Source: Candidatus Amarolinea dominans (GTDB lineage: Bacteria > Chloroflexota > Anaerolineae > SSC4 > Amarolineaceae). Taken from it: 64,000 bases of DNA. A model generated the notes under the pieces. It was not told the DNA's origin, searched no databases, and was given only the letters and a program-made list of their open reading frames with translations. The stretch's first letter is position 1. Every line of letters starts with the position of its first letter. A program made the position numbers and the translations under genes. The DNA lies in contig JADJYJ010000007.1 in the NCBI GenBank assembly GCA_016719785.1, forward strand, positions 248,001-312,000. The letters are read 5' to 3'. Below are positions 51,366-60,317 of this stretch, in pieces.

Positions 51366-51385
51366 AACAAGAGAAGGAGGAGGAA

Positions 51386-52048
51386 ATGAAAACTCTGCAG
51401 AAGTATGGCGGCATCGCCGCGTTGTACCTGGCCGTCGCCTATCTCATCGGTATTGCCATCCTTCTTGTCGTGCTGGATTATCCCAGCATCACCGACTCGG
51501 CGCAAAAAGTGGCCCTGCTCGTCGAGATGCAGACGGTCACCTTTGCGACCAACCTGCTGATGTACGTGTTCTTCGGCGTCGTGCTAATCGTGCTGGCGCT
51601 GGCGCTGTACGAGCGGCTGCAGGCCGGCGCGCCGGCGCTGATGCAGGCCGCCACCGCACTCGGCATCATCTGGGCGGGCGCGCTGATCGCCAGCGGCATG
51701 GTCGCCAATGCCGGGATCGCGCCCACCGTTGCGCTCCACGCCACCGACCCGGCCCAGGCCGCGCTGCTCTGGCAGGGCATCGAGGCCGTGGCGAGCGGGC
51801 TGGGCAATGGCAACGGCGAGATCCTGGGCGGCCTCTGGGCGCTGCTGGTCAGCCTGGCCGCGCTGCGGGCCGGCGGGCTGCCCAAGGGGCTGAATGTCCT
51901 GGGCTTGCTGGTCGGCGCGGTGGGCGTCCTCTCGCTGATCCCAGGGTTGACCGACCTGCTGACCGGGGTTTTCGGTCTCAGCCAGATCATCTGGTTCGTC
52001 TGGCTGGGGATCGTGCTGCTGCGCAGCAAGGCGGGCACGACAGCGTAG
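51386..52048 (+). CDS. Polytopic membrane protein, 220-residue family (copy 2)
   Basis: A 220-residue, six-helix paralog of the protein at 40324 (same helices; RMQMV becomes EMQTV, etc.). AGGAGGA precedes the ATG. Together with the small protein and upstream regulator it forms a three-gene module. Unknown function; the almost identical spacing in the two copies suggests functional pairing. Confidence 0.78.
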   Translation: MKTLQKYGGIAALYLAVAYLIGIAILLVVLDYPSITDSAQKVALLVEMQTVTFATNLLMYVFFGVVLIVLALALYERLQAGAPALMQAATALGIIWAGALIASGMVANAGIAPTVALHATDPAQAALLWQGIEAVASGLGNGNGEILGGLWALLVSLAALRAGGLPKGLNVLGLLVGAVGVLSLIPGLTDLLTGVFGLSQIIWFVWLGIVLLRSKAGTTA

Positions 52049-52083
52049 GGAACCAGAAGAGTTCGGATGTTTAGACCATGCGA

Positions 52084-55014
52084 TCACTGATTGCGCAGCA
52101 ATAACGGCAGGTAGACTTTCGCTCTCGGCGTAGCGGTCTGCGTGCGTGTCGGCGTCACAGTCGGTGTAGAGGTCCTCGTCGGCGTCGGGCTGGGCGTTGC
52201 CGTCGGCGTCGCGGTTGGGGTGGATGTTGAGGGCAGGACACCGGGGATTTCGATCCGGCTGAAGGTAGGAGAGCCGAAAGTAAGCGTCCCCGCACATGTT
52301 CCGGATGTCCATGTCATGCGGAAGACAAGCAAAGCCCCATTCGCTGACTCACCATTCAGCGTTTGGCTAAACAGCTCTCCTATCCCGTCAACACATCTGT
52401 TGGTAGAGGCTAACACGCGTTCTGATCCACCAACTGAGGTTTGACTAATGAACTTGAAATCGAGGCAGGCCCAACACGCGGACGACAGCGGATTCAGGCT
52501 GAGTTCCAGCAATTTGTAGGTATTACCGCTCATCGGTCCAGACAGGGCATAATACCAGTCCGCTGAACGCTGTGACGAACTCACCGAAGCGCTCCCGACC
52601 TGGGAGGCGGGATATCCACGAAGCCAACCGTCGGTATGGGGATACAGAACGATCGGCGGCGGTGGTGTTGGGGTTGGGGTCGGTGACGGACCGGGCGTTG
52701 CCGTCGGCGTATTCGTCGGCGTAGAGGTAGATGTCGGTGTAGAGGTTGGTGTTGGCGTAATTGTCGGTGTTGGCGTCGGCATCAGGGGGCCTCCCCGCAA
52801 CCGTAGCTTCAGGATGAAAGCGTCGCCATAGTTCAAAGTGGAGTCGAAAGCGTTCGCAGTCAACGGAAAATTCGACGAAAAAGTTTTCCTGTTACATGCA
52901 CGACATCGCCTTCCGGGTCCAAAAGCTATATCTCGGGCATCGTCTAACCCGACGCCGCCGAGAAAGGTACTGTAGGTCAATTGGCTACCGGTGGCATCCA
53001 ACCTGGCGACAAAGGCATCGGTAGTCGCTCCGCCGAAGACCGTTGCCAGCGCACCAACCGTGAGCGGAAAATTTGCCGAAGAACCTGTAGTACCCGCTAC
53101 GTAGGCATTATCCGCCCAGTCTACGGCGATGGCGTTACCATCGTCCAAATTGTTGCCGCCCAGGAAAGTGGCGTAAGCTAGTCCGCTGCCTGCCGAGTTC
53201 AGCTTGACCACGAAGGCGTCAGTGTTGCCACCGTTGAAGCTCGTGTCGAAGGCACCCAGCGTGGTGGGGAAGTTGCTTGACGCTGTCTTGCCCGTCACAT
53301 AGACGTTTCCTGCGTCATCAATGGCAATGGCGATGATACGTTCATTGCCACTGCCGCCCAGAAAGGTACCATAAGCCAGCCCACTGCCACCCGGATTTAA
53401 CTTGACCACAAAGGCATCAGAGTCATAGCTACCATTGAAACTTGTATCGAACGCTCCCGGCGTGGTGGGAAAGGGAGGATAGCCATAAGTGGTAAAGCCC
53501 GCCACATAGGCGTTACCCGCCCCATCCACGGCGATGGCATGGCCACCATCCTCACCGCTACCGCCGAGGAAGGTAGCGTAGATCAATCCGTTGCCGGCCG
53601 AGTTCATTTTGACCACAAAGGCCTCCGGCATGTAGGTGCTGTTGAAGCTCGTATCGAAGGCGCCCGGCGTGGTCGGGAAGTCCCTGTAATGCGTCTCTCC
53701 CGTCACATAAGCGTTGCTTGCTCCATCCACAGTGATGGCGTAGGCCCAGTCGGCAGTTGTGCTGCCCAAAAACGTACCATAGGCCAGCCCGCTGCCAGCA
53801 GGATTGAGCTTGATTACGAAGGCGTCGCTGTTGCCAGAGTTATTGTTGAAGCTTGTATCGAAGGCGCCTAGCGTAGCGGGAAAATCACTGGAGTGGGTGT
53901 CGCCCGTTACGTAGGCGTTGCCAGCTCCGTCCACGGTGATGGCTGTGCCATAGTCGACATCACTGCCTCCCAGGAAGGTGGCGTAGGCCAGTGCGCCGCC
54001 GGACGGGTTCAGATGGACCACGAAGGCGTCCAAACTGTTGGCGCTTGTGTCGAAGGCACCCGGCGTGGCAGGAAAATCGCTGGACTGGGTGGAACCCGTC
54101 ACGTAGACGCTGCCCGTCCCGTCTGCTGCGATGGCGTTACCACCATCTACATCACTGCCGCCTAAGAAAGTACCATAAAGTAGGTCTTCAGGGTGGTCGG
54201 CCGGCGATAACTGGTTTTCGCTTGTCGATGGCCGCTTGGATGGCAACTGAGTGAAGGGTGCGATCACCTCGAACGCCTGCGCGCCCTGCGGCTGCACGAT
54301 CGCCTCACCGCTCGCTCCGGCGGTCAGGAGCAGCGGCACAGCCACTTCGCCTGCAACCGTGCTCAGTCGCACAACATTCTGGTCCACCGCCACGGCGTCA
54401 GCGCCCTCCACGCGCAGCCGCACCGCGCCCAGGTCTGCGCCAGGCTGGACCACCAGCCGCTGCACCATCTGTCCGCCCCCGCTGGTAAGCTCCAAATCCA
54501 CGCCTGGATACAGATCCACGTAGCGCACGCCGCCCCAAACAGGTACATCAGACCGCCACTGTGCTGGATCGTTGCCGAGGAAGTAGGAAACGGCGGTGTC
54601 CAGGCGATCAAATGGTTCCAGGCGCGGGTGAGGGTTGGCGCCAATGAAGGAGAGGCGGATATTGACGCCGTTGACAGGCTGTAAGAAGGCAGGGTCGGTG
54701 CGCGAGGGAGAGTCAAGCCCTGCCGGGTTGCTCTGTCCCTCCGTTGCGCCGCGCTCCGGCTCAACCACTGTGATCCACAGCGCGTCTTCTGCCAGCCACA
54801 TCGTCTGGTTGCCGCCGTGCACCTGGAAGCGCGCCCCCTCGGCGAATTGGCCGACATTCTCAATGAACATGACCGGGCTGGCACGAAGCACCTTGCCCGT
54901 CGCGGGCTGGGCGGTTGTGGCCGTGCTGGACAAGCTGCCCGCGGGTAGTAGCAGGATCAAGACGACCAACAGACTGATGACGACAACCAGGCTACGGGGA
55001 AAACGAACGAACAT
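52084..55014 (-). CDS. Exported SBBP beta-propeller protein with Thr/Pro linker and YLPLLLRN C-terminus
   Basis: A 976-residue protein. Signal peptide (to about residue 35), DUF7948-like N-terminal domain (FIENVGQF, QVHGGNQTMWLAEDALWITV), seven SBBP repeats (each about 65 residues, AYGTFLGGSxxDxGxAIAVDGAGNAYVTGxT), a TP-rich linker of about 30 residues, a roughly 150-residue beta-rich domain, a second TP-linker and the end AKVYLPLLLRNQ. The last repeat contains two compensating single-base shifts near 52881-52920. It is monocistronic. The repeats probably form an extracellular beta-propeller. Confidence 0.87.
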   Translation of the reverse strand: MFVRFPRSLVVVISLLVVLILLLPAGSLSSTATTAQPATGKVLRASPVMFIENVGQFAEGARFQVHGGNQTMWLAEDALWITVVEPERGATEGQSNPAGLDSPSRTDPAFLQPVNGVNIRLSFIGANPHPRLEPFDRLDTAVSYFLGNDPAQWRSDVPVWGGVRYVDLYPGVDLELTSGGGQMVQRLVVQPGADLGAVRLRVEGADAVAVDQNVVRLSTVAGEVAVPLLLTAGASGEAIVQPQGAQAFEVIAPFTQLPSKRPSTSENQLSPADHPEDLLYGTFLGGSDVDGGNAIAADGTGSVYVTGSTQSSDFPATPGAFDTSANSLDAFVVHLNPSGGALAYATFLGGSDVDYGTAITVDGAGNAYVTGDTHSSDFPATLGAFDTSFNNNSGNSDAFVIKLNPAGSGLAYGTFLGSTTADWAYAITVDGASNAYVTGETHYRDFPTTPGAFDTSFNSTYMPEAFVVKMNSAGNGLIYATFLGGSGEDGGHAIAVDGAGNAYVAGFTTYGYPPFPTTPGAFDTSFNGSYDSDAFVVKLNPGGSGLAYGTFLGGSGNERIIAIAIDDAGNVYVTGKTASSNFPTTLGAFDTSFNGGNTDAFVVKLNSAGSGLAYATFLGGNNLDDGNAIAVDWADNAYVAGTTGSSANFPLTVGALATVFGGATTDAFVARLDATGSQLTYSTFLGGVGLDDARDIAFGPGRRCRACNRKTFSSNFPLTANAFDSTLNYGDAFILKLRLRGGPLMPTPTPTITPTPTSTPTSTSTPTNTPTATPGPSPTPTPTPPPPIVLYPHTDGWLRGYPASQVGSASVSSSQRSADWYYALSGPMSGNTYKLLELSLNPLSSACWACLDFKFISQTSVGGSERVLASTNRCVDGIGELFSQTLNGESANGALLVFRMTWTSGTCAGTLTFGSPTFSRIEIPGVLPSTSTPTATPTATPSPTPTRTSTPTVTPTRTQTATPRAKVYLPLLLRNQ

Positions 55015-55279
55015 GGCAGCACCTCTCGATGTTGAATAGGGGCATATCAAACATCAGCAGATGAATTAGGTGACCGCGGCAGGTGTAAAAATGCAGATCC
55101 AAGAGACAGTGTGATGAGAGAGTCAGCGCCGGAACATGCAGGCAACGGTCTTGTACAGCCACAATAACTTGAAACCACTATATCACCAAGAGCAGTGAAG
55201 GTCAAAACTATCTCCCTACCGGAATGATCTGCACGAATTCGTAGCGGGTTTGTGACGCCACTGCGTAAGTCCTGCCATC

Positions 55280-55400
55280 CAAAACAACACCTCCCACCAA
55301 CACCAAAGTGTCTATACAACAACACTGTCGCGCCGGTATATTACCTGTGCCTTGAGCAAGCGGCTCAGCGGCTGAAAATCGGACAGGACAGGTACAAGGT
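55280..55400 (+). promoter_or_regulatory. Structured leader (copy 3, without its small-protein gene)
   Basis: Repeats the leaders at 39148 and 50970. The hairpin is TTGAGC-AAGCG-GCTCAG (55352-55368). The small gene is absent and a membrane-protein gene follows at 55454, so the module was deleted by recombination. The rest of the 55051-55453 gap holds no other feature. Confidence 0.6.
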
Positions 55401-55453
55401 TCGGCGTGAGCGACTTGTTCACGCCAAAATCAATCACAACAAGGCGATGCAAA

Positions 55454-56107
55454 ATGAACCCAAGTTTAATCTCACAAATCCAACAGGTCGGCGCCGGGGC
55501 AGCATTCATCCTCTTCCCTGTGATCTTCATCTTTGCTTTTTCCGTTCACCCCGGGTTACTGAGACCACGGCTGCTCCAGCCTGTGGAAATCATTCGGCGG
55601 GCACGGCGGAACAAATTGCTGCAATTCGCGCACAGCCTGGTGCTGCTAAGCACGGCGCTCCTGATCGGTGTGGCCTTTCACTTTATGAAAATCCTAAGTC
55701 AGGGAAGTGCTGCCTGGGCAGGATTGATCGGTGCGGTGCTGGCCGTCTTGGGCGCCATCCTGTTGGCAGCGGACAAAGGCGCCCTCTGCCTGACCATGAG
55801 CGCACTGGACACTGTGCCGGAAGAGGAGTTTTCCGCAATGATGCCGGGCCTGTTGGCTATGTTTTCCAAAAAGGGCTGGATGATACTACTGTGGGGAATT
55901 CTGCTCTTGCCGGTGGGATTTGCCATTCAGGCAGTTGGCCTGCTGCAGGTCAGCGCGCTGCCACCCTGGCAGAGCACCCTCTTTCTGATCGGCGTGCTGC
56001 TGGTAGGCACGCCGGATGGACTGGAAATCATCAATCTCGGCGCCTCTGTTCTGATGGGAAGCGCCTTGATTCCCTATGGGATACAGCTCATCGCGACCGC
56101 ATTCTAG
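55454..56107 (+). CDS. Polytopic membrane protein
   Basis: A 217-residue protein with six helices (AAFILFPVIFIFAFSV, HSLVLLSTALLIGVAFHFM, GLIGAVLAVLGAILLA, GLLAMFSKKGWMILLWGILL, STLFLIGVLLVGTP, GASVLMGSALIPYGIQLIA). No known family recognised. AAGG lies 9 nt before the ATG. Directly downstream is a DUF6326-like gene, so it may belong to the same kind of module as 47459. Confidence 0.68.
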   Translation: MNPSLISQIQQVGAGAAFILFPVIFIFAFSVHPGLLRPRLLQPVEIIRRARRNKLLQFAHSLVLLSTALLIGVAFHFMKILSQGSAAWAGLIGAVLAVLGAILLAADKGALCLTMSALDTVPEEEFSAMMPGLLAMFSKKGWMILLWGILLLPVGFAIQAVGLLQVSALPPWQSTLFLIGVLLVGTPDGLEIINLGASVLMGSALIPYGIQLIATAF

Positions 56108-56164
56108 GCTGTCCAACCATGAAACAAGATGTGACTCATCCATATCGATAAAACAGGAGGAAGA

Positions 56165-56671
56165 ATGAACACGATCAACAAGACCATCGAAGAGGAAGAG
56201 ATGAACGGCAGTAGCACGACGGCAGGTTTCGAGCGGCGGCGGGTTGTGCTCTCAACGCTTTGGATCTTCGCCCTGCTCAACTACATCTACGCGGACGTCT
56301 ACACGCTGTTCTTCAATCCGGTGCTGAAGCCGGAAGCGTGGAAGAGGTTCTTGGAAGGCGGCGCCGCGGGCGTCCAGATCACCCCCGGGTTTGTGCTGGT
56401 GACGGCGATCCTGATGGAGACCGCCATCGCCATGGTCCTGCTGTCCCGTGTGTTGCCATATCGCGCAAACCGGTGGACGAACATCCTGTCGGGCGCGTTC
56501 CATACCCTGTTCGTCGCCTGGTCGCTGATCGGCGACGCCCCGACCGGCTTCTACCTGATGTTCGCGGCGATAGAGGTCGCCTGCACCCTGTTCGTCGTCT
56601 GGTACGCCTGGCAGTGGCGCAACGCTGAAAGCGACAGGGTAAATCGGGGCCGGGCGGCAGGATCGGCTTGA
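56165..56671 (+). CDS. DUF6326-like membrane protein
   Basis: A 168-residue four-helix protein with LSTLWIFALLNYIYADVYTL near the N-terminus and FAAIEVACTLFVVWYAWQWR near the C-terminus, the family ends shared with the gene at 47459. AGGAGGA precedes the ATG. Confidence 0.8.
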   Translation: MNTINKTIEEEEMNGSSTTAGFERRRVVLSTLWIFALLNYIYADVYTLFFNPVLKPEAWKRFLEGGAAGVQITPGFVLVTAILMETAIAMVLLSRVLPYRANRWTNILSGAFHTLFVAWSLIGDAPTGFYLMFAAIEVACTLFVVWYAWQWRNAESDRVNRGRAAGSA

Positions 56672-56830
56672 GGCTGCATCCCATCTGCTAATTCCCTTCA
56701 TGAGTTGTGGACGTAGATAGAGAAGCACACAGAACAGAGGAAAACGATGTCCAACAAAGAAAAGAGCACCCTATCGTCGCTGGGAACAATACGCACATTT
56801 CTTAGGGAGGGGACCTGATCGGAAACGATT

Positions 56831-57592
56831 ATGAGCGTCGTTGACGACTCGTTCGATCACCCGTTGAAGATTGAGGAGCACGCCGCTATGCCATTGGCCG
56901 GCGGGATCATGGGCAACGGCTATCAATGCGGCATGCTTTGGGGCGGGGCGCTGGCTGCGGGCGCGCAAGCCTATCGGCTTTATGGCGCAGGCGCCCGCGC
57001 CGAGGTTGAGGCATTGCTGGCAGCGCAGAGCCTGGTGTCGGCGTTCCAGGCGCGGGCTAAGGACATTAATTGCGCTGAAATCACCGAGCTTGAATGGAAG
57101 AGACCGTCCGGTGGTCAGGTGGTCAAGTTCCTCGCCAGGGGCGGACCGATTGGTTGTTTTCGTTTGGCGGCGGATTACGCGCAGATTGCGTTCGATACGA
57201 TCAATAACGCGCTTGGCGGCGAGCACACTGATATGCCGGCACAGCCGGTGAGCTGCACGGCGCTGCTGGCGCAGAAGATGGGCGTCTCAGAGATGCACGC
57301 GGTGATGGCGGCGGGGCTTGCCGGGGGCATCGGGCTGAGCGGCGGCGCCTGCGGCGTATTGGGCGCCGCGATCTGGTTCAGGGGCATCAACACGCTCAAG
57401 GATGGCGGCAAGCTGAGTTTCGATCTCGGCGCCAGTTCGCCGGAGATGGAGCGCTTCCTGGCGAGCGCCGATTATGAGTTCGAGTGCGCCAGCATCGTTG
57501 GGCGCAAGTTTGCGGATGTCGCCGACCACGCGGCTTATGTGCGCGAGGGCGGCTGCGCGAAAATCATCGCGGCATTGGCTACCCGTGGCTAG
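56831..57592 (+). CDS. C_GCAxxG_C_C family redox-type protein
   Basis: A 253-residue protein. YQCGMLWGGALAAGAQAYRL (about 36-55) and INCAEITELEW are the first half; VSCTALLAQKMGVSE, GGIGLSGGACGVLGAAIW and ASIVGRKFADVADHAAYV the second, so the C_GCAxxG_C_C pattern is doubled. Proteins of this class are thought to bind iron-sulfur clusters or act as redox carriers. Its 3' end is duplicated at 61405. Confidence 0.78.
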   Translation: MSVVDDSFDHPLKIEEHAAMPLAGGIMGNGYQCGMLWGGALAAGAQAYRLYGAGARAEVEALLAAQSLVSAFQARAKDINCAEITELEWKRPSGGQVVKFLARGGPIGCFRLAADYAQIAFDTINNALGGEHTDMPAQPVSCTALLAQKMGVSEMHAVMAAGLAGGIGLSGGACGVLGAAIWFRGINTLKDGGKLSFDLGASSPEMERFLASADYEFECASIVGRKFADVADHAAYVREGGCAKIIAALATRG

Positions 57593-57872
57593 GATTTAGA
57601 AAAAATGAAAAACCAGGCAAGATTTCCCTATCAGTTTTTCGTGGTTGCGTTCGCCTGGTCTTGGCTGGTCTGGCTACCACTGGTTTTGGCTAGTGTTGGT
57701 ATCTTACCCATAGGCAAAGACCTTCTGAGTGCTTTGACCGTACCCGCCATTATTGTGGGAGCCTTTGGTCCAGCGGCCGGAACCTTTTACTGTCTCAAGA
57801 CATACCATGCTAAAGGTGCTATTCGCCAATATCTACGTGGTTTGCTGGATTTCCGTTTGGGCTGGCGGGCGT
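57457..57872 (+). repeat. Duplicated segment, copy 1 (partner 61405-61821)
   Basis: The 416 bp spanning the end of the C_GCAxxG gene and the first quarter of the CPBP protease recur 3,948 bp downstream. The first 100 bp are almost identical, later parts diverge. The second copy is cut off at GGGCGT. Confidence 0.85.
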
Positions 57873-58456
57873 GGCTCCTTCCTATACTCGTGCTAGGCGG
57901 GAGCACTTGGATCGCGTGGATGCTGCCGGAGCTTTGGGGTGAGCCGCGTGTGGATATGCTCTTGCCCTCCCTATGGGCTTTTCCTCCGTATGTTTTGTTC
58001 ACGATTCTATTAGGCGGCGGGCAGGAAGAACTGGGGTGGCGCGGCTATATTTTGGATCCCATGGAAGCACGCCTCGGGGCGTGGTTGGGGAACTTGGTGC
58101 TGGGAGTGATCTGGGCCTGTTGGCATTTGCCGCTATATTTTATCCAGGGATCGACCCAGACGTTTATGCCTTTTGCTGGGTTTTTGTTAAATTGTGTGGG
58201 GTATTCTTGGTTCCACGCCTATGTGCGCCAAGCTTCTGGAAAACGTACTTGGGCCGGGTTGATTTCTCACGGTTGGGCCAATGCGTTTGTGCCCTTGTTC
58301 CCTACGGTAGCGATGGTTGCGGGGGCTGCACAGTCCCGTTATTGGATCTGGGTCAGCTTGACCTTTGTGATTGGGTTGATAACGATGGCGCTTTCGGGGA
58401 CTCGACGCCATTCAAGTGATTTCAAAGGGGTGAATGATGATGACTCAAATCGCTAA
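57605..58456 (+). CDS. CPBP intramembrane metalloprotease
   Basis: A 283-residue polytopic protein with the CPBP/ABI motif GGGQEELGWRGY (Glu-Glu and Arg) and the second motif GVIWACWHLPLYF (His). About eight helices. Such proteases process prenylated or signal-peptide-like substrates or self-immunity factors. Its N-terminal quarter is duplicated at 61554. The start is the ATG at 57605, 12 nt after the C_GCAxxG stop. Confidence 0.85.
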   Translation: MKNQARFPYQFFVVAFAWSWLVWLPLVLASVGILPIGKDLLSALTVPAIIVGAFGPAAGTFYCLKTYHAKGAIRQYLRGLLDFRLGWRAWLLPILVLGGSTWIAWMLPELWGEPRVDMLLPSLWAFPPYVLFTILLGGGQEELGWRGYILDPMEARLGAWLGNLVLGVIWACWHLPLYFIQGSTQTFMPFAGFLLNCVGYSWFHAYVRQASGKRTWAGLISHGWANAFVPLFPTVAMVAGAAQSRYWIWVSLTFVIGLITMALSGTRRHSSDFKGVNDDDSNR

Positions 58457-59003
58457 ACACATTAACTTTCCTAGCATAGAAACCGAGCGTTTGATCTTAC
58501 GGCAAATGACACTTGAGGACACCGATTTTGTTTTCCAGCACTTCGGTGATTTGGCCGTGGCTCGATATCTCTTGGACGAACCGCCTTTGACAGAGTATGC
58601 TCATGCCCAGGAGATCATTCAATTCTTCTGTGAGCCAGAAGAGAAGACGCACAATCGCTGGTTAGTGGTTCGAAAATCCGACCACCAGTCTATTGGCACA
58701 TGTGGTTTCCATAAATGGGACAAACGCTATTTTCGCGCTGAAATCGGCTATGATGTAAGCCCCAGTTTTTGGGGACAGGGCTACATGATGGAAGCTCTGC
58801 GGGCAGTTATCGCCAGTGGGTTCGAGCACATGAGGCTAAATCGGATTGAGGCTCTGGTGTATATCGAGAATGATCGCTCGATTCAACTATTGCGGAGACT
58901 GGGCTTCAAGCAAGAAGGTGTTCTTCGTGATTATTTTTGTTTGGACGGGAAGTTTTACGACCATTACCTTTTTGCCTTGCTACAGAGGGAATGGAAATCA
59001 TAA
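58434..59003 (+). CDS. GNAT acetyltransferase (RimJ/RimL-like)
   Basis: A 189-residue enzyme. The N-terminal TERLILRQMTLEDTDFVFQH, GYDVSPSFWGQGYMMEALRA (acetyl-CoA loop) and RIEALVYIENDRSIQLLRRL with GFKQEGVLRDY are the GNAT motifs. It overlaps the CPBP gene by 23 bp. AAAGGGG precedes the ATG. It could acetylate a ribosomal N-terminus or an amine. Confidence 0.88.
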   Translation: MMMTQIAKHINFPSIETERLILRQMTLEDTDFVFQHFGDLAVARYLLDEPPLTEYAHAQEIIQFFCEPEEKTHNRWLVVRKSDHQSIGTCGFHKWDKRYFRAEIGYDVSPSFWGQGYMMEALRAVIASGFEHMRLNRIEALVYIENDRSIQLLRRLGFKQEGVLRDYFCLDGKFYDHYLFALLQREWKS

Positions 59004-59113
59004 GATTATGTGTGACCCATCAAGCATCTCGGCGTGTTACTGGTAAACGCCGCCTAACAAGGCATGCCCTGGACGCTGGGGATTCTGCGGCATTTTCGAG
59101 TTGGATAAAGTAA

Positions 59114-60262
59114 ATGACAGACAATAAAGTAAAGCGACTTTCCATTCAATCATTCGCACAAAAAGCAGGGCATATTATGTTGATCGTACTTGCTATCTTG
59201 TTGGCTTGCCTACTCATCCTTGTGGGCGTGCTGCAGCTATGGAGCCACGGAAAACCGACCCCCTTCGTGGATGAAAACGGAAGTCCGCTGGCGGGCAGTA
59301 TTTCGGAGAAAGTGTTTGTTAACATCAACGGTGTGGAGCAGGGGATGTTTATCAAGAGCAAAAATGCAACGCATCCAGTGCTGCTTTACCTGCATGGGGG
59401 TATGCCTGACACCTTTCTTACAAGGAGATACCCTACAGGTCTTGAAGACTATTTCACCGTCGTTTGGTGGGAACAGCGCGGTTCAGGAATATCCTACAAT
59501 GCCGACATTCCACCGGAGACGATGACACTGGAGCAAATGATATCTGACACGCTGGAGGTGACGAATTACCTGCGCCACCGCTTCGGTAAAGAAAAGATCT
59601 ACCTCATGGGACATTCGGGGGGAACCTTTATTGGCATCCAGGCGGCGGCACGGGCGCCAGAGTTGTACTATGCTTACATTGGCGTGGCTCAGATGTCAAA
59701 TCAGCTTAAATCTGAAAGACTGGCGTATGAGTATATGCTTCAGAGGTTCAAAGAGAGCGGAAACACAAAAATGGTACGCAAACTCGAAGAAGCACCCGTC
59801 ACGATGACGGATGGCACACCGGATGCATACCGTGCATTGCGTGACCCCGCCATGCACAGCCTCGGCATCGGCACGACACATGATATGAACTCAGTCATCA
59901 CGGGTATCTTCTTGCCGTCGCTGACAAGCCGAGAGTACACGTTAGGCGAAAAGATCAATATGTGGCGCGGCAAATCCCGCTCCGGCATTAGCATTATCTG
60001 GGATAAAATTATCAGCACAGACTTGTCGAAACAGGTGCTTGAGCTTGACCTGCCCGTCTATTTCTTTGAAGGCATCTACGATTACACTTGCTCCTACACC
60101 GAGGCAAAATCCTATTTTGAGAAACTCAAGGCGCCAGTAAAAGGGTTTTACACCTTTGAACAATCTGCTCACAGCCCATTGTTTGAAGAACCTGAAAAAA
60201 TGGGGCGTATTTTGCAAGAGGATGTACTGGCAGGGACGAATAGCCTTGCTGACACAGAGTAA
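59114..60262 (+). CDS. Membrane-anchored alpha/beta hydrolase
   Basis: A 382-residue protein with an N-terminal helix (about 18-40), then ASPLAGSISEKVF-like segment, LLYLHGGMPDTF oxyanion stretch, VWWEQRGSGIS and YLMGHSGGTFIGI nucleophile elbow. FFEGIYDYTC and EQSAHSPLF hold the Asp and His. It is the complete relative of the fragment at 38455 and is similar to 36357. Substrate unknown. Confidence 0.85.
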   Translation: MTDNKVKRLSIQSFAQKAGHIMLIVLAILLACLLILVGVLQLWSHGKPTPFVDENGSPLAGSISEKVFVNINGVEQGMFIKSKNATHPVLLYLHGGMPDTFLTRRYPTGLEDYFTVVWWEQRGSGISYNADIPPETMTLEQMISDTLEVTNYLRHRFGKEKIYLMGHSGGTFIGIQAAARAPELYYAYIGVAQMSNQLKSERLAYEYMLQRFKESGNTKMVRKLEEAPVTMTDGTPDAYRALRDPAMHSLGIGTTHDMNSVITGIFLPSLTSREYTLGEKINMWRGKSRSGISIIWDKIISTDLSKQVLELDLPVYFFEGIYDYTCSYTEAKSYFEKLKAPVKGFYTFEQSAHSPLFEEPEKMGRILQEDVLAGTNSLADTE

Positions 60263-60317
60263 ATGGATGGTGTGCTACTTTACCTCATAGAGAAATCAAG
60301 GAAAGGAGAGTAAACCA

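Noticed and set aside
39100..55325. Minus-strand frames that begin MLLYRHFGVGGRCCF at three places
   Set aside because: They look like a conserved gene start, but they are just the reverse reading of the repeated leader; downstream they diverge in length and sequence and no ribosome site is present.
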